This document shows positions 36,454-46,358 of a stretch of DNA of 64,000 nt, in pieces. The stretch lies in NCBI RefSeq assembly GCF_003628505.1, contig NZ_RBZP01000001.1:496001-560000 (forward strand), written 5' to 3'. The notes under the pieces are model-generated. The model was not told the origin of the DNA. It did no database searches and saw nothing but the letters and a program-made list of their open reading frames with translations. The stretch comes from Oceanobacillus halophilus. GTDB taxonomy: Bacteria > Bacillota > Bacilli > Bacillales > Amphibacillaceae. The first letter of the stretch is position 1; every line of letters begins with the position of its first letter. A program made the position numbers and the translations under genes.

Positions 36454-38001
36454 TTATAAAGGAATATTTCCGTGTTTTTTATTAGGTCTTTCCTCTTGTT
36501 TATTGGAAAGCATTTCTAGGGCTTGAATTAATTTAATGCGTGTTTCTCTTGGATCAATAACATCATCAATCATTCCTAGTCCAGCTGCTACATAAGGATT
36601 TGCAAATTTTTCACGATACGTATCAATTTTCTCTTGTCTTACTTTTTCAGGGTGGTCACTTTCTGCTATTTCTTTGGCAAAGATAATATTAGCAGCACCT
36701 TCTGGCCCCATTACTGCTATTTCTGCATTCGGCCATGCATATACAAGATCTGCACCGATTGACTTACTATTCAAGGCAACATAAGCACCACCGAATGCTT
36801 TACGAGTAATCACGGTTATTTTTGGCACCGTTGCTTCTGAGTACGCAAATAATATCTTGGCTCCGTGGCGAATGATACCACCATGTTCTTGTTTTACTCC
36901 TGGAAAGAATCCAGTTACATCTTCAAAAGTAATCAATGGGATATTAAATGCATCGCAGAAACGAATGAACCGAGATGCTTTATCACTTGAGTCAATATCC
37001 AATCCACCTGCTAGATACTTAGGTTGATTACATACTAATCCAATGGTTTCTCCTTTTATACGGGCAAAACCAACAACCACATTTTTGGCAAAATCCTTAT
37101 GAACTTCAAAAAAGCTATTCTGATCGACCACTTGATCAATGACTTTTTTTACGTCATAAGGGCGTACTGCATTAAATGGTACTATATCTGTTAGGTCAGG
37201 TCTGAATTCATCTTCATCCATATACGCCTTTTGAACTGAACGCTCTTTATAGTTTGCAGGCAAATAATCTACCAATTTCTTAACTAAGTCTAAAGCTTCT
37301 TCTTCTGTAGGTGTTTTAAAGTGTGCATTACCACTTTTAGAATTATGAATACTAGCTCCTCCTAAATCCTCAGAGGAAATTTTTTCACCAGTTACTGTCT
37401 CTATAACTTTTGGTCCAGTTATAAACATTTGAGAAGTTTCCTCGACCATAATAACAAAATCTGTAATCGCTGGTGAATATACTGCACCACCTGCACTTGG
37501 TCCCATAATAACTGAGATCTGCGGAATAACACCGGAGTAGATAGAATTACGATAAAAGACTTGTCCATATCCATCCAAGGAAGAAACGCCTTCTTGGATC
37601 CGTGCTCCGCCTGAATCATTTAGGCCAATAAACGGAACACCATTTTTAGCTGCTAAATCCATCACAGCTGCTATTTTTTTCCCGTGCATTTCTCCTAACG
37701 CACCACCATAAACTGTAAAATCCTGTGCGAATAGATAGATGGGTTTTCCGTTGACTTTCCCATAACCAGTAACAACGCCTTCACCCTTAGCAGAGTTATT
37801 ACTCATTCCAAAATCAGAAGCCCGTGTTTCTATAAATGGATTTAATTCTACAAAAGTTCCTTCATCCAGCAAATAACTTATACGCTCTCTAGCAGTCATT
37901 TTTCCTTTGGCATGCTGTTTTTCAATACGCTCGTCTCCGCCCCCAAGTTCTACTTGTCGACGTTTGTCATACAACTCATTTATTTTATCGTAAATATCCA
38001 T
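36454..38001 (-). CDS. Acyl-CoA carboxylase carboxyltransferase subunit (propionyl/methylmalonyl-CoA type)
   Basis: Biotin-dependent carboxyltransferase or decarboxylase beta subunit (PccB/MmdA family), about 515 residues; converts propionyl-CoA and methylmalonyl-CoA. Crotonase-fold halves carry GGALGEMHGKKIAAVMDLA, NDSGGARIQEGVSSLDGYG and the C-terminal RKAFGGAYVALNSK and WPNAEIAVMGPEGA. Start ATG 38001 after AGGGGGAG overlaps the stop of the upstream fusion gene as TAATG. No biotin carboxylase or biotin carrier gene is beside it, so partners must be encoded elsewhere. Equivalent to B. subtilis YqjD. Confidence 0.9.
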   Translation of the reverse strand: MDIYDKINELYDKRRQVELGGGDERIEKQHAKGKMTARERISYLLDEGTFVELNPFIETRASDFGMSNNSAKGEGVVTGYGKVNGKPIYLFAQDFTVYGGALGEMHGKKIAAVMDLAAKNGVPFIGLNDSGGARIQEGVSSLDGYGQVFYRNSIYSGVIPQISVIMGPSAGGAVYSPAITDFVIMVEETSQMFITGPKVIETVTGEKISSEDLGGASIHNSKSGNAHFKTPTEEEALDLVKKLVDYLPANYKERSVQKAYMDEDEFRPDLTDIVPFNAVRPYDVKKVIDQVVDQNSFFEVHKDFAKNVVVGFARIKGETIGLVCNQPKYLAGGLDIDSSDKASRFIRFCDAFNIPLITFEDVTGFFPGVKQEHGGIIRHGAKILFAYSEATVPKITVITRKAFGGAYVALNSKSIGADLVYAWPNAEIAVMGPEGAANIIFAKEIAESDHPEKVRQEKIDTYREKFANPYVAAGLGMIDDVIDPRETRIKLIQALEMLSNKQEERPNKKHGNIPL

Positions 38002-38831
38002 TATGCTTCTCCCCCTTCTTCTGGGTACTCGCATAATTCGAACAACACTCTACCAGCTGCCTTTGGATGAATAAATGCTACTTTACTATTATGTGCTCCT
38101 GGTTTTGCTTTATCGTTGATTAGTTGGATGCCACTAGTTTTTAAGTACTCTATTCTTGATTGAATATCATCCACTTCAAGAGCAACGTGGTGAATACCTT
38201 CTCCATTTTTATTAAGAAATTTTCTAATAGGAGATTCCTCATTTAGTGGCTCTAATAATTCAAATCTTGTTTCACCAATTTTAATAAATGCTACTTTAAC
38301 ACCTTCAGATTCAACTTCTTCTACAGCTTCTAGTGGAAGTCCTAATGAATCAGTATAAAAAGGGATCGAATGATCAATGCTTTCTACTGCGATGCCAATA
38401 TGAGCAACTTTTTTTGGCGGAGTAATTGGTTCTGTTTTGGGATCAATTAATTCTTGAATGTAATTCGCAAGCAAATCGGTTGAAGAACCACTTGTGAATA
38501 TTTTTTTCACCCCTTTTTCCAGTAAATATGGGATATCTTCACTTGGTATTACTCCCCCACCTACAACAGGTATATCGCTTGCATTTCTCTTTTCTAATTC
38601 TTCGATTACTTTAGGAAATAGTGTCTTATGTGCTCCAGACAAAGATGATAGTCCGATGACATCCACGTCTTCTTGAATAGCAGCTTGCGCAATTTGCAAT
38701 GGAGATTGACGCAAACCTGTATAGATAACTTCCATTCCATGATCCCGTAACGCCTGAGAAATAACTAAAGCTCCTCGATCATGCCCATCGAGACCTGGTT
38801 TTGCAACCAATACACGAATTTTTTTCCCCAT
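38001..38831 (-). CDS. Fusion of B12-binding methylmalonyl-CoA mutase subunit and methylmalonyl-CoA epimerase
   Basis: 276 residues in two domains. Residues 1-130 are the cobalamin-binding domain of methylmalonyl-CoA mutase: D15-x-H17-x-x-G20 (KPGLDGHDRG), GLSSLSGAHK and VVGGGVIP. Residues 141-270 are a vicinal-oxygen-chelate epimerase with likely metal ligands H144 (KVAHIGIAV), H214/H215 (GIHHVALEV) and E265 (FELCEYP). A proline-rich linker (TEPITPP) joins them. In most bacteria these are separate genes. Upstream is the mutase catalytic subunit, which lacks a B12 domain, so this protein probably completes the mutase and supplies the racemase step. Confidence 0.9.
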   Translation of the reverse strand: MGKKIRVLVAKPGLDGHDRGALVISQALRDHGMEVIYTGLRQSPLQIAQAAIQEDVDVIGLSSLSGAHKTLFPKVIEELEKRNASDIPVVGGGVIPSEDIPYLLEKGVKKIFTSGSSTDLLANYIQELIDPKTEPITPPKKVAHIGIAVESIDHSIPFYTDSLGLPLEAVEEVESEGVKVAFIKIGETRFELLEPLNEESPIRKFLNKNGEGIHHVALEVDDIQSRIEYLKTSGIQLINDKAKPGAHNSKVAFIHPKAAGRVLFELCEYPEEGGEA

Positions 38832-38846
38832 TATTATGTCCCCCTC

Positions 38847-40499
38847 TTAGACTCCAGTATATTCTCCAAATTCTTCACGCAAAACATTACAAATTTCTCC
38901 TACGGATGCATAGGCTCTTACTGCGTCAAGGATATACGGCATTAAATTAGCTTTTTCATCTTTTGCTGTTTCTTTTAATGCTGTTAATGCTTCTTTAACC
39001 TTTTCGTTATCACGTTTATTTCGAATAGCCTGCAAGGTATCAATTTGCTCTTTCTCTAAGGTTTCATCTACTCTTAGTAAATCAGGCTCTACTTCTTCCT
39101 CTAATTCGAATTTATTTAACCCGACAATAATTTCATCCTGGCTTTCAATATTTTTTTGGATTTCATAGGCATTTTGCTGGATTTCTCGCTGCATATATCC
39201 TTCTTCAACAGCCTGAACAGCACCACCTATTTCTTTTATTCTCTCTAAGTATCTGTTAACCTGAGACTCTATCTCATCTGTCAGTTTTTCTACATAATAA
39301 GACCCTGCTAACGGATCAATCGTATCAGCCACTCCGCTTTCATGAGCAATAATTTGCTGCGTTCGAAGCGCAATTCGAGCAGAATCTTCCGTTGGAAGTG
39401 ATAAGGCTTCATCTCGAGAATTTGTATGTAGACTTTGTGTTCCGCCCATAACAGCAGCAAGTGCTTGTAAAGTCACCCGGACAATATTATTGTCTGGTTG
39501 CTGAGCTGTAAGTGTGGAACCTCCAGTTTGTGTGTGAAAGCGTAACTTCCAGCTTTTTGGATTATTTGCACCATAATGTTCTCTCATAATCTTTGCCCAT
39601 ATTCTTCTAGCTGCACGAAATTTAGCAACCTCTTCAAAAAAATTATTATGTGCATTAAAGAAAAAAGCAAGACGAGGAGCAAAGTCGTCCACTTCAAGCC
39701 CCGATTCAATGGCTGCATCAACATAAGCCATCCCATTAGCAATGGTGAACGCAGCTTCCTGAACAGCATTAGAACCCGCTTCCCTTATATGATAACCAGA
39801 GATACTTATGGTATTAAATTTCGGAACATGCTGATTACAAAATTCAAAAATATTTGTGATCAGACGCATGGAAGGCTTCGGAGGGAAAATATAGGTCCCT
39901 CTAGCAATATATTCTTTTAAGATATCATTTTGAATAGTCCCAGTTATTTTCTCAAATGGAACCCCCTGTTTTTCACCTACCGCTAAATACATACAAAGTA
40001 ATACAGAAGCAGGAGCATTAATGGTCATTGAGGTGCTCACCTTATCTAGTGGTATTCCATCGAGTAAATGTTCCATATCCTGTAATGTATCAATCGCAAC
40101 TCCGACCTTACCTACTTCTCCTTCAGACATAGCATCATCTGAGTCATATCCTATTTGAGTCGGCAAATCGAACGCAACAGATAATCCTGTTTGGCCTTGT
40201 TCTAATAAATATCGAAATCGTTTGTTCGTTTCTTTTGCAGACCCAAAACCGGCATACTGGCGCATCGTCCAGAAACGGCTACGGTACATAGTTGGTTGAA
40301 TCCCACGTGTATATGGGTATTCACCAGGATAACCAAGAGTTTCTGATGTATCCGCTTCCTTCGATTCATACAATCTTTCCACTTCAATACCTGAAGATGT
40401 AGTAAAGGTTTGTTTTCTTTCCGGAAAGCGTTCTATTGCTTTTGAAACTGATTTCTCCCATCTTTCTTTTGCAGTTGAATCTTGTTCATACTGTTTCAC
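38847..40499 (-). CDS. Methylmalonyl-CoA mutase, catalytic (large) subunit
   Basis: Isomerises methylmalonyl-CoA to succinyl-CoA with adenosylcobalamin. Start at GTG 40499 (AGGGGG upstream, 9 bases), about 550 residues; an in-frame ATG at 40574 would add an unlikely leader. Motifs of the substrate barrel: [57 protein letters not shown] and [15 protein letters not shown]. The C-terminal B12 domain is absent and is encoded by the next gene. No meaB chaperone gene accompanies it. Confidence 0.93.
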   Translation of the reverse strand: MKQYEQDSTAKERWEKSVSKAIERFPERKQTFTTSSGIEVERLYESKEADTSETLGYPGEYPYTRGIQPTMYRSRFWTMRQYAGFGSAKETNKRFRYLLEQGQTGLSVAFDLPTQIGYDSDDAMSEGEVGKVGVAIDTLQDMEHLLDGIPLDKVSTSMTINAPASVLLCMYLAVGEKQGVPFEKITGTIQNDILKEYIARGTYIFPPKPSMRLITNIFEFCNQHVPKFNTISISGYHIREAGSNAVQEAAFTIANGMAYVDAAIESGLEVDDFAPRLAFFFNAHNNFFEEVAKFRAARRIWAKIMREHYGANNPKSWKLRFHTQTGGSTLTAQQPDNNIVRVTLQALAAVMGGTQSLHTNSRDEALSLPTEDSARIALRTQQIIAHESGVADTIDPLAGSYYVEKLTDEIESQVNRYLERIKEIGGAVQAVEEGYMQREIQQNAYEIQKNIESQDEIIVGLNKFELEEEVEPDLLRVDETLEKEQIDTLQAIRNKRDNEKVKEALTALKETAKDEKANLMPYILDAVRAYASVGEICNVLREEFGEYTGV

Positions 40500-40657
40500 T
40501 ATGTAGTGCCCCCTTGTATAATAAAAATTATTATTATCTATTCTATTTTCAATCATTTTAACACCGTTGTCCATACTAAATTTATTTTTACTTGTCCTAT
40601 AGTTAAATTCGCGATAAAATACAGTTAGTCAGCATATCGCTTAAAGGAGGACATATC

Positions 40658-40804
40658 TTGGCTACAAAAGCAAAATCACATAACACTCAACCTAGAAAAA
40701 GATCAAAACGAGAAAAAAGACAAAAGTTAGTCATTTATATCATGATTATTGCTATGTTACTATCAACAATAACTATGGGGTTAGCTTATTTTATAAACTT
40801 CTAA
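40658..40804 (+). CDS. Prli42-like stressosome-associated membrane peptide
   Basis: 48 residues: a strongly basic N terminus (PRKRSKREKRQK) and one membrane helix (about 25-45, VIYIMIIAMLLSTITMGLAY). Prli42 peptides, which anchor the stressosome to the membrane in Listeria, have the same basic start and a KxVxYxMLIAMxxSTxxxG-type helix. Start TTG with a strong AAAGGAGG site 7 bases upstream; own terminator. Divergent from the mutase gene. Confidence 0.7.
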   Translation: MATKAKSHNTQPRKRSKREKRQKLVIYIMIIAMLLSTITMGLAYFINF

Positions 40805-40810
40805 TAGATG

Positions 40811-40850
40811 AAAGACTGACCTTATAAGGATTCAGTCTTTTATTTTTTTT
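40811..40850 (+). terminator. Terminator of the Prli42-like gene
   Basis: AAAGACTGA (40811-40819) pairs with TCAGTCTTT (40832-40840), followed by TATTTTTTTT. Confidence 0.9.
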
Positions 40851-40896
40851 CGCTTAATATAAGTACACTTATCAAAAATCAATTCCTATTTATAAG

Positions 40897-40933
40897 AACA
40901 AAGAGAGGCTGTTCTTAGGATAGAAACAGCCTC
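40897..40933 (-). terminator. Terminator of brxB
   Basis: GAGGCTGTT (40905-40913) pairs with AACAGCCTC (40925-40933); the minus-strand side continues TCTTTGTTCTT. It lies 17 bases after the brxB stop. Confidence 0.7.
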
Positions 40934-40950
40934 AATAAAATAGTTAATTC

Positions 40951-41382
40951 TTATAATTCTTCACAATGTTCATCAAACAGTTGTTGAAGTTTAGTTGTAA
41001 CTTCCATTGGGCTATGTCCTTCAATGTCATGACGCTCTACCATAGTTACAATTTTTCCATCTTTTAATAGAGCAAATGATGGAGATGATGGTGGGAAACC
41101 TTCAAAATACTCACGAGCTCTGTCGGTAGCTTCTCGGTCATGCCCAGCAAAAACCGTTACTAGTTGGTCTGGACGTTTATCATAGTGAATAGCATTTGCT
41201 GCTGCAGGACGTGCAACTCCACCTGCACAACCACATGTAGAATTAATCATGACTAACGTTGTTCCTTTTTTGTTTAACGATGTATCTACTTCTTCTGGTG
41301 TTTTCAACTCTGCATAACCCGCTTCTGTTATATCCTTTCGTGCTGCATCTACAACATCTTGCATAAATAAATTAAAATCCAT
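40951..41382 (-). CDS. brxB: Bacilliredoxin BrxB (YqiW family)
   Basis: Removes bacillithiol from S-bacillithiolated proteins after oxidative stress. 143 residues, thioredoxin-like, with the atypical C50-G-C52 active site in [15 protein letters not shown]. Conserved [25 protein letters not shown] follows. Located between the bkd and mutase clusters; AGGGGTAG lies before the ATG. Confidence 0.94.
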   Translation of the reverse strand: MDFNLFMQDVVDAARKDITEAGYAELKTPEEVDTSLNKKGTTLVMINSTCGCAGGVARPAAANAIHYDKRPDQLVTVFAGHDREATDRAREYFEGFPPSSPSFALLKDGKIVTMVERHDIEGHSPMEVTTKLQQLFDEHCEEL

Positions 41383-41487
41383 ATATTTCCTACCCCTTTT
41401 TAATTAAAGTGTTTACATTAACTTATGATGTAAGAGTACCAACTTTCATAGGTAATTTCAATTAATATAATCTCCCTACTATCTATT

Positions 41488-42744
41488 TTAGAACATTTGT
41501 ATAGATGTTTCGTTCATATTTTCTAGCTTTTCTTTTAAGTAAGCTAAGAATCTTCCACAAACCAAACCATCTAGCACTCTGTGGTCGAGTGATAGTGATA
41601 GGTTAACCATGTCACGTGCAGCAAACATATTATCAATTATCACTGGCCTTTTCACAATGGATTCAACTTGAAGAATTGCTGCCTGTGGATGATTAATTAT
41701 TCCCATAGAATGAATAGAACCAAATGTCCCTGTGTTATTTACAGTAAACGTGCCTCCTTGCATATCTTCTGTAGTCAACTTATGGTTCTTTGCTTTTTCT
41801 GAGAGTTCATATACTTCTCGTGCAATACCCTTAATCGTTTTTTCATCCGCATTTTTGATAACAGGGACAAATAATTTATCTTCTACCGCCACTGCTATAG
41901 AAAGATTTATCGCCTTTCTTTGAATGATTTTATCGTGTTGCCATGTACTGTTTAGTTCAGGGAATTTTTTTAACGCTTGTGCAACAGCTTTTATAAAAAA
42001 TGCAAAATAAGTTAAATTAAATCCTTCAGAATGAATAAATTCATTTTTCACCAGATTTCTATAGGAAACTAAATCTGTGACATCTGCTTCAACTGTCATC
42101 CATGCATGTGGAATTTCTTGCTTGGAAATAACCATGTTTTCTGCAATCGCTTTACGGACTCCGGTAACAGGTATTTCCATGTCTCCAGTATTGATTGATG
42201 TGTCTGGTGACTCATCAGAAACAGTCCGATGTGGTTTAGGATTCGATATTGATGGAGATGATTGTTGATTTGGAACATCCTTGGAAACACTTGGTTTGGA
42301 TGAAATGACTCTCTCAACATCTTTCCTGGTAATTCTACCGCCTTTTCCTGTGCCATTAATCTGAGTTAACTCGATATCATTTTCTTGTGCCAGTCTTAAC
42401 ACAGCGGGAGAATAGCGTTTCTTCGATGTTTCGTCTGATTTATTAAAATCTGAGTTATTTCTTGGGGGTTCAATCGTAGCTTCTTTTTGATCTATACCTT
42501 TCTCCTCTGTCTCCATCGTACACATTATTTCGCCAACTGAAATGGTCTCTCCCTCTTTAGCAACCAGTTCCTTTATTATTCCGGAAAAAGAAGAAGGTAC
42601 TTCAGCATTCACTTTGTCCGTTAAGACTTCTGCTATTGGATCGTACTTAGTTACTTTATCTCCTTCTTTTACTAACCAAGAACTAATTGTTCCTTCTGTG
42701 ACACTTTCACCTAATTGTGGCATAGTAATATTTTCGGTACCCAT
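41488..42744 (-). CDS. bfmBB: Branched-chain 2-oxo acid dehydrogenase E2 (lipoamide acyltransferase)
   Basis: Core subunit of the branched-chain keto acid dehydrogenase; transfers acyl groups from lipoamide to CoA. About 418 residues: lipoyl domain with K44 in LTDKVNAEV, peripheral-subunit-binding domain near 110-150 (YSPAVLRLAQENDIEL), a serine/proline-rich linker, and a catalytic domain ending with DHRVLDGLVCGRFL. The ATG at 42744 is chosen for its spacing to AGGAGG. Last gene of the operon. Confidence 0.94.
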   Translation of the reverse strand: MGTENITMPQLGESVTEGTISSWLVKEGDKVTKYDPIAEVLTDKVNAEVPSSFSGIIKELVAKEGETISVGEIMCTMETEEKGIDQKEATIEPPRNNSDFNKSDETSKKRYSPAVLRLAQENDIELTQINGTGKGGRITRKDVERVISSKPSVSKDVPNQQSSPSISNPKPHRTVSDESPDTSINTGDMEIPVTGVRKAIAENMVISKQEIPHAWMTVEADVTDLVSYRNLVKNEFIHSEGFNLTYFAFFIKAVAQALKKFPELNSTWQHDKIIQRKAINLSIAVAVEDKLFVPVIKNADEKTIKGIAREVYELSEKAKNHKLTTEDMQGGTFTVNNTGTFGSIHSMGIINHPQAAILQVESIVKRPVIIDNMFAARDMVNLSLSLDHRVLDGLVCGRFLAYLKEKLENMNETSIQMF

Positions 42745-42759
42745 TATCATCCCTCCTAT

Positions 42760-43743
42760 TTAAAACTCTGCTAAATCACGCATTGCTTTCTCACATTTTT
42801 CCGGATTAACCATAAAATACCTTTCCATTGTTGGTGCGTAGGGCATTGCTGGTACATCAGGTCCTGCTAAACGCATAATAGGGGCATCCAAATCAAATAA
42901 ACAATTTTCAGCAATGATTGCTGCTACTTCACCTATTATGCTACCTTCTTTATTATCTTCTGTAATTAATAACACTTTTCCGGTTTTACTAGCTGCTTCT
43001 ATAATTGCTGCTTTATCAAGTGGGTATACTGTTCTTAAATCTAAAATGTGTGCATCTATACCTTCTTCAGCAAGTTTTTCCGCAGCTTGTAATGCAAAAT
43101 GAACACACAAACCATACGTAATTACTGTAATATCTGAACCTTCTCGCTTTACATCCGCTTTTCCAATAGGTAGGACATAGTCCTCTTCTGGAACATCCTC
43201 TTTTAACAATCGGTACGCACGTTTATGTTCAAAAAACAAAACAGGATCATTGTCTCGTATTGCTGCTTTTAATAATCCTTTAACATCATATGGTGTAGAT
43301 GGCATAACTATCTTTAAACCTGGTTGATTCGCAAAAACAGATTCTACAGATTGCGAATGATATAAGGCTCCATGCACTCCACCACCATACGGCGCTCGGA
43401 TGGTTATCGGTACATTCCAATCATTATTCGATCGATATCTAGTCTTAGCAGCTTCTGATATAATCTGATTAACTGCTGGCATGATGAAATCGGCAAACTG
43501 CATCTCTGCTACTGGACGCATGCCATACATTGCTGCACCAATACCAACACCAGCGATAGCTGACTCAGTTAACGGAGTGTCTAATACCCGATACTCCCCA
43601 AATTCATCAAAGAGCCCTTCTGTCGCACGAAAAACCCCACCTTTTTTACCAACATCTTCTCCGAGGATGAAAACTTTTTCATCACGAAGCATTTCTTCTC
43701 TTAAAGCTGTGGTTACAGCTTGTATATAGGACATAACAGCCAT
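42760..43743 (-). CDS. bfmBAB: Branched-chain 2-oxo acid dehydrogenase E1 beta
   Basis: Beta subunit of the thiamine-diphosphate decarboxylase E1. 327 residues, transketolase-like central domain (FILGEDVGKKGGVFRATEGL, DTPLTESAIAGVGIGAA) and C-terminal domain (LLITEDNKEGSIIGEVAA). GGAGGGG precedes the ATG, 14 bases after E1 alpha. Confidence 0.95.
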   Translation of the reverse strand: MAVMSYIQAVTTALREEMLRDEKVFILGEDVGKKGGVFRATEGLFDEFGEYRVLDTPLTESAIAGVGIGAAMYGMRPVAEMQFADFIMPAVNQIISEAAKTRYRSNNDWNVPITIRAPYGGGVHGALYHSQSVESVFANQPGLKIVMPSTPYDVKGLLKAAIRDNDPVLFFEHKRAYRLLKEDVPEEDYVLPIGKADVKREGSDITVITYGLCVHFALQAAEKLAEEGIDAHILDLRTVYPLDKAAIIEAASKTGKVLLITEDNKEGSIIGEVAAIIAENCLFDLDAPIMRLAGPDVPAMPYAPTMERYFMVNPEKCEKAMRDLAEF

Positions 43744-43757
43744 GTCATTTCCCCTCC

Positions 43758-44744
43758 TTATTCTTCATAAACATATTTCAAAGCATCCTCTGGTTCTGCG
43801 TAAGGAGCATTCTCAGCGTAATCTGTTGCCTCATTAACAACAGAATCTAGTTCGTTATTTATCTCTATTTCCAAGTTTGAAGATAGGAGATTTTCTTCTT
43901 TTAAATAATTTCCAAATGTAACAAGAGAATCTGACTTTTTAGCTTCATCTACTTCGTGTTTTTCCCTATATCTATCATCGTCATCACTCGAATGAGCAGT
44001 TAAGCGATAAGAAACTGCTTCAATTAGGGTTCCGCCCTCTCCTTCTATCGCTCTATTTCTAGCCTCATGTACTGCTTCATAGATAGCAAGAGGATCGTTT
44101 CCATCTATCGTAACCCCAACCATTCCATAGCTTTTTGCACGAATAGAGACATTTTCACTGGCAACTTGTTTATCAAAAGGAACGGAAATAGCGTACTGAT
44201 TGTTTTCAACCATCGTTATAACAGGCAGTTTATGGACCCCTGCAAAGTTCAACCCTTCATGAAAATCCCCTTGATTGGATGAACCTTCACCAAGCGTAAC
44301 GAAACTAACCAAATCTTTTTTCTCTATTCTCGCTGCTAAAGCTACTCCGACTGCGTGCGGAACTTGAGTAGTGACTGGGGACGAACCAGATAAAATTCTA
44401 TTTTTCTTTTGACCAAAATGTCCAGGCATTTGTCGTCCACCGGAATTTGGATCTTCCGCCTTTGCAAAAGCTGATAACATGACCTCTTTTGCCGTCATTC
44501 CGAATGAGAGAACCACACCTAAGTCCCGATAATACGGAGCTACATAATCAGTATTTCTATTTAGTGCATAGGAAGCTCCTACTTGAGCAGCTTCTTGTCC
44601 TTGACAAGAAATAACAAACGGAATTTTACCAGCTCGATTTAATAACCACATTCTTTCATCAATCTTTCGTGCCAATAACATGGTTTTATAGATATTTAAA
44701 ACTTCATCATCACTTATGCCCAATTTTTTATGTCGATTTGTCAT
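43758..44744 (-). CDS. bfmBAA: Branched-chain 2-oxo acid dehydrogenase E1 alpha
   Basis: Alpha subunit of E1; decarboxylates the 2-oxo acids of valine, leucine and isoleucine. 328 residues. Thiamine-diphosphate motif GEGSSNQGDFHEGLNFA followed by the N-N pair in MVENNQYAIS; phosphorylation-loop-like region AHSSDDDDRYR. AGGAGGG upstream. Confidence 0.95.
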   Translation of the reverse strand: MTNRHKKLGISDDEVLNIYKTMLLARKIDERMWLLNRAGKIPFVISCQGQEAAQVGASYALNRNTDYVAPYYRDLGVVLSFGMTAKEVMLSAFAKAEDPNSGGRQMPGHFGQKKNRILSGSSPVTTQVPHAVGVALAARIEKKDLVSFVTLGEGSSNQGDFHEGLNFAGVHKLPVITMVENNQYAISVPFDKQVASENVSIRAKSYGMVGVTIDGNDPLAIYEAVHEARNRAIEGEGGTLIEAVSYRLTAHSSDDDDRYREKHEVDEAKKSDSLVTFGNYLKEENLLSSNLEIEINNELDSVVNEATDYAENAPYAEPEDALKYVYEE

Positions 44745-44814
44745 TAATAGCCCTCCTTTGTCATTTTAAGCTATTTTTTCTTCATCCCACTAGGATCCAA
44801 CGAAATAATTACAT

Positions 44815-46236
44815 TTATCCATGGATTTGAATCCCGTCTACTGCGAGAGCAGATTCACCAAGTACTTCTGATAATGTTGGGTGCGGGTGAATGGTTTGAC
44901 CAATTTCCCAGGCCGTTGCGTCTAGAACCATAGCTAATCCTGCCTCTGAAATCATATCAGTAACGTGGGGACCAACCATGTGTATACCCAAGATATCTTT
45001 CGTTTTATTATCTGTAATAACTTTCACAAAACCCTCTGTTTCGCCGTATACCAATGCTTTACCAATGGCCGTAAATGGAAACCTCCCAATACGTGTATCA
45101 TACCCGTGTTCTTTAGCTTGTTTTTCAGTTAAACCTACACTAGCAACCTCGGGATTCGAATACACGCACGATGGTACATGATTATAATTGATAGACGATG
45201 GACGTTCATTTGCTATATGTTCTACTGCAACAATTCCCTCATGAGATGCTACATGGGCAAGCTGCATCCCACCTACCACGTCACCTATCGCATAAATATG
45301 AGATTCATTCGTTTGAAAATGGGGATTTGTTTTAACGTAGCCATTTTCTATAGTAATTTCGGTGTTTTCGATTCCTAGATTTTCAATGTTTGCTTTACGG
45401 CCAACGGAAACAAGCATTTTTTCAGCCTTTAATCGTTTCTTTTCTTTATTTATTTCAGCTTGTATAGAAACCATTTCCGTTTTTTCTATTGTTTCGGGTA
45501 GTATTTTAGCATTCTTATAGATTTGAACACCTTTTTTCTGTAATTGCTTCTCCATTTCTTTAGCAATTTCCTCATCTTCAGTTGGCAATATCCTATCCAT
45601 AAATTCCACCAAAATGACATCTACGTCAAAGTCACTAAGCATGGATGCCCATTCAATTCCGATAACCCCTGCTCCAACAATGATGATGGATTGAGGTAAT
45701 TTTTCCATTAATAAAGCATGGTCTGAATTCATCACATTTATTCCATCTATTTCCAACCCTGGAAGTGTTTTTGGAGTTGATCCAGTTGCTATCACTACAT
45801 ACTTTGGAACAATCATTGTATTTTCATTTCCATTTTCGTATTCGATGGATATCGTTCCAGGTAAAGGAGAAAAAATACTAGGTCCTAAAATACGTCCATA
45901 ACCGTTATATATATCTATTTTATTTTTTCTCATCAATCCTTGGACACCTTGATACAGTTTTTCAACAATAGAATTCTTTCTTTCTTGAACCTTCGAAAAA
46001 TTCAACACAGGATTAACAGTTATAATTCCAAAGTCGTCTGCTTTTTTAGTTTGTTGATATACTTCTGCGCTTCTGAGAAGTGCTTTCGATGGTATACATC
46101 CACGGTGCAGACAAGTACCGCCTATTTTCTCTCTCTCAACGATTGCTGTTTTCAACCCCAATTGTGCTGCCCTGATTGCTGCAACATAGCCACCGGTTCC
46201 ACCACCTAAAATAACTATATCGTACTCATCAGACAT
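44815..46236 (-). CDS. lpdV: Dihydrolipoamide dehydrogenase of the branched-chain complex (E3)
   Basis: FAD flavoprotein that reoxidises the lipoyl groups of E2 with NAD. 473 residues from ATG 46236 (AAGGAG upstream). FAD motif GGGTGGYVAAIRAAQLG, redox-active C42-LHRG-C47, NAD motif VGAGVIGIEWASML, and the C-terminal H-x4-E pair in HPHPTLSEVLGE. It precedes E1 alpha by 70 bases. Confidence 0.94.
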   Translation of the reverse strand: MSDEYDIVILGGGTGGYVAAIRAAQLGLKTAIVEREKIGGTCLHRGCIPSKALLRSAEVYQQTKKADDFGIITVNPVLNFSKVQERKNSIVEKLYQGVQGLMRKNKIDIYNGYGRILGPSIFSPLPGTISIEYENGNENTMIVPKYVVIATGSTPKTLPGLEIDGINVMNSDHALLMEKLPQSIIIVGAGVIGIEWASMLSDFDVDVILVEFMDRILPTEDEEIAKEMEKQLQKKGVQIYKNAKILPETIEKTEMVSIQAEINKEKKRLKAEKMLVSVGRKANIENLGIENTEITIENGYVKTNPHFQTNESHIYAIGDVVGGMQLAHVASHEGIVAVEHIANERPSSINYNHVPSCVYSNPEVASVGLTEKQAKEHGYDTRIGRFPFTAIGKALVYGETEGFVKVITDNKTKDILGIHMVGPHVTDMISEAGLAMVLDATAWEIGQTIHPHPTLSEVLGESALAVDGIQIHG

Positions 46237-46358
46237 ATGATCCACTCCTTATGCACAGGAAGCACTCTCCAAATTAAGATATTTATTTGGAAAGTACTTC
46301 ACTATTATTTAGATTATTTTGTTTCCAATCTAGCGAACGATGATTTGTATCATAGTTT

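Noticed and set aside
39576-39920. 114-codon + strand frame opposite the mutase gene
   Set aside because: Shadow of a strongly conserved catalytic region; no supporting signals.
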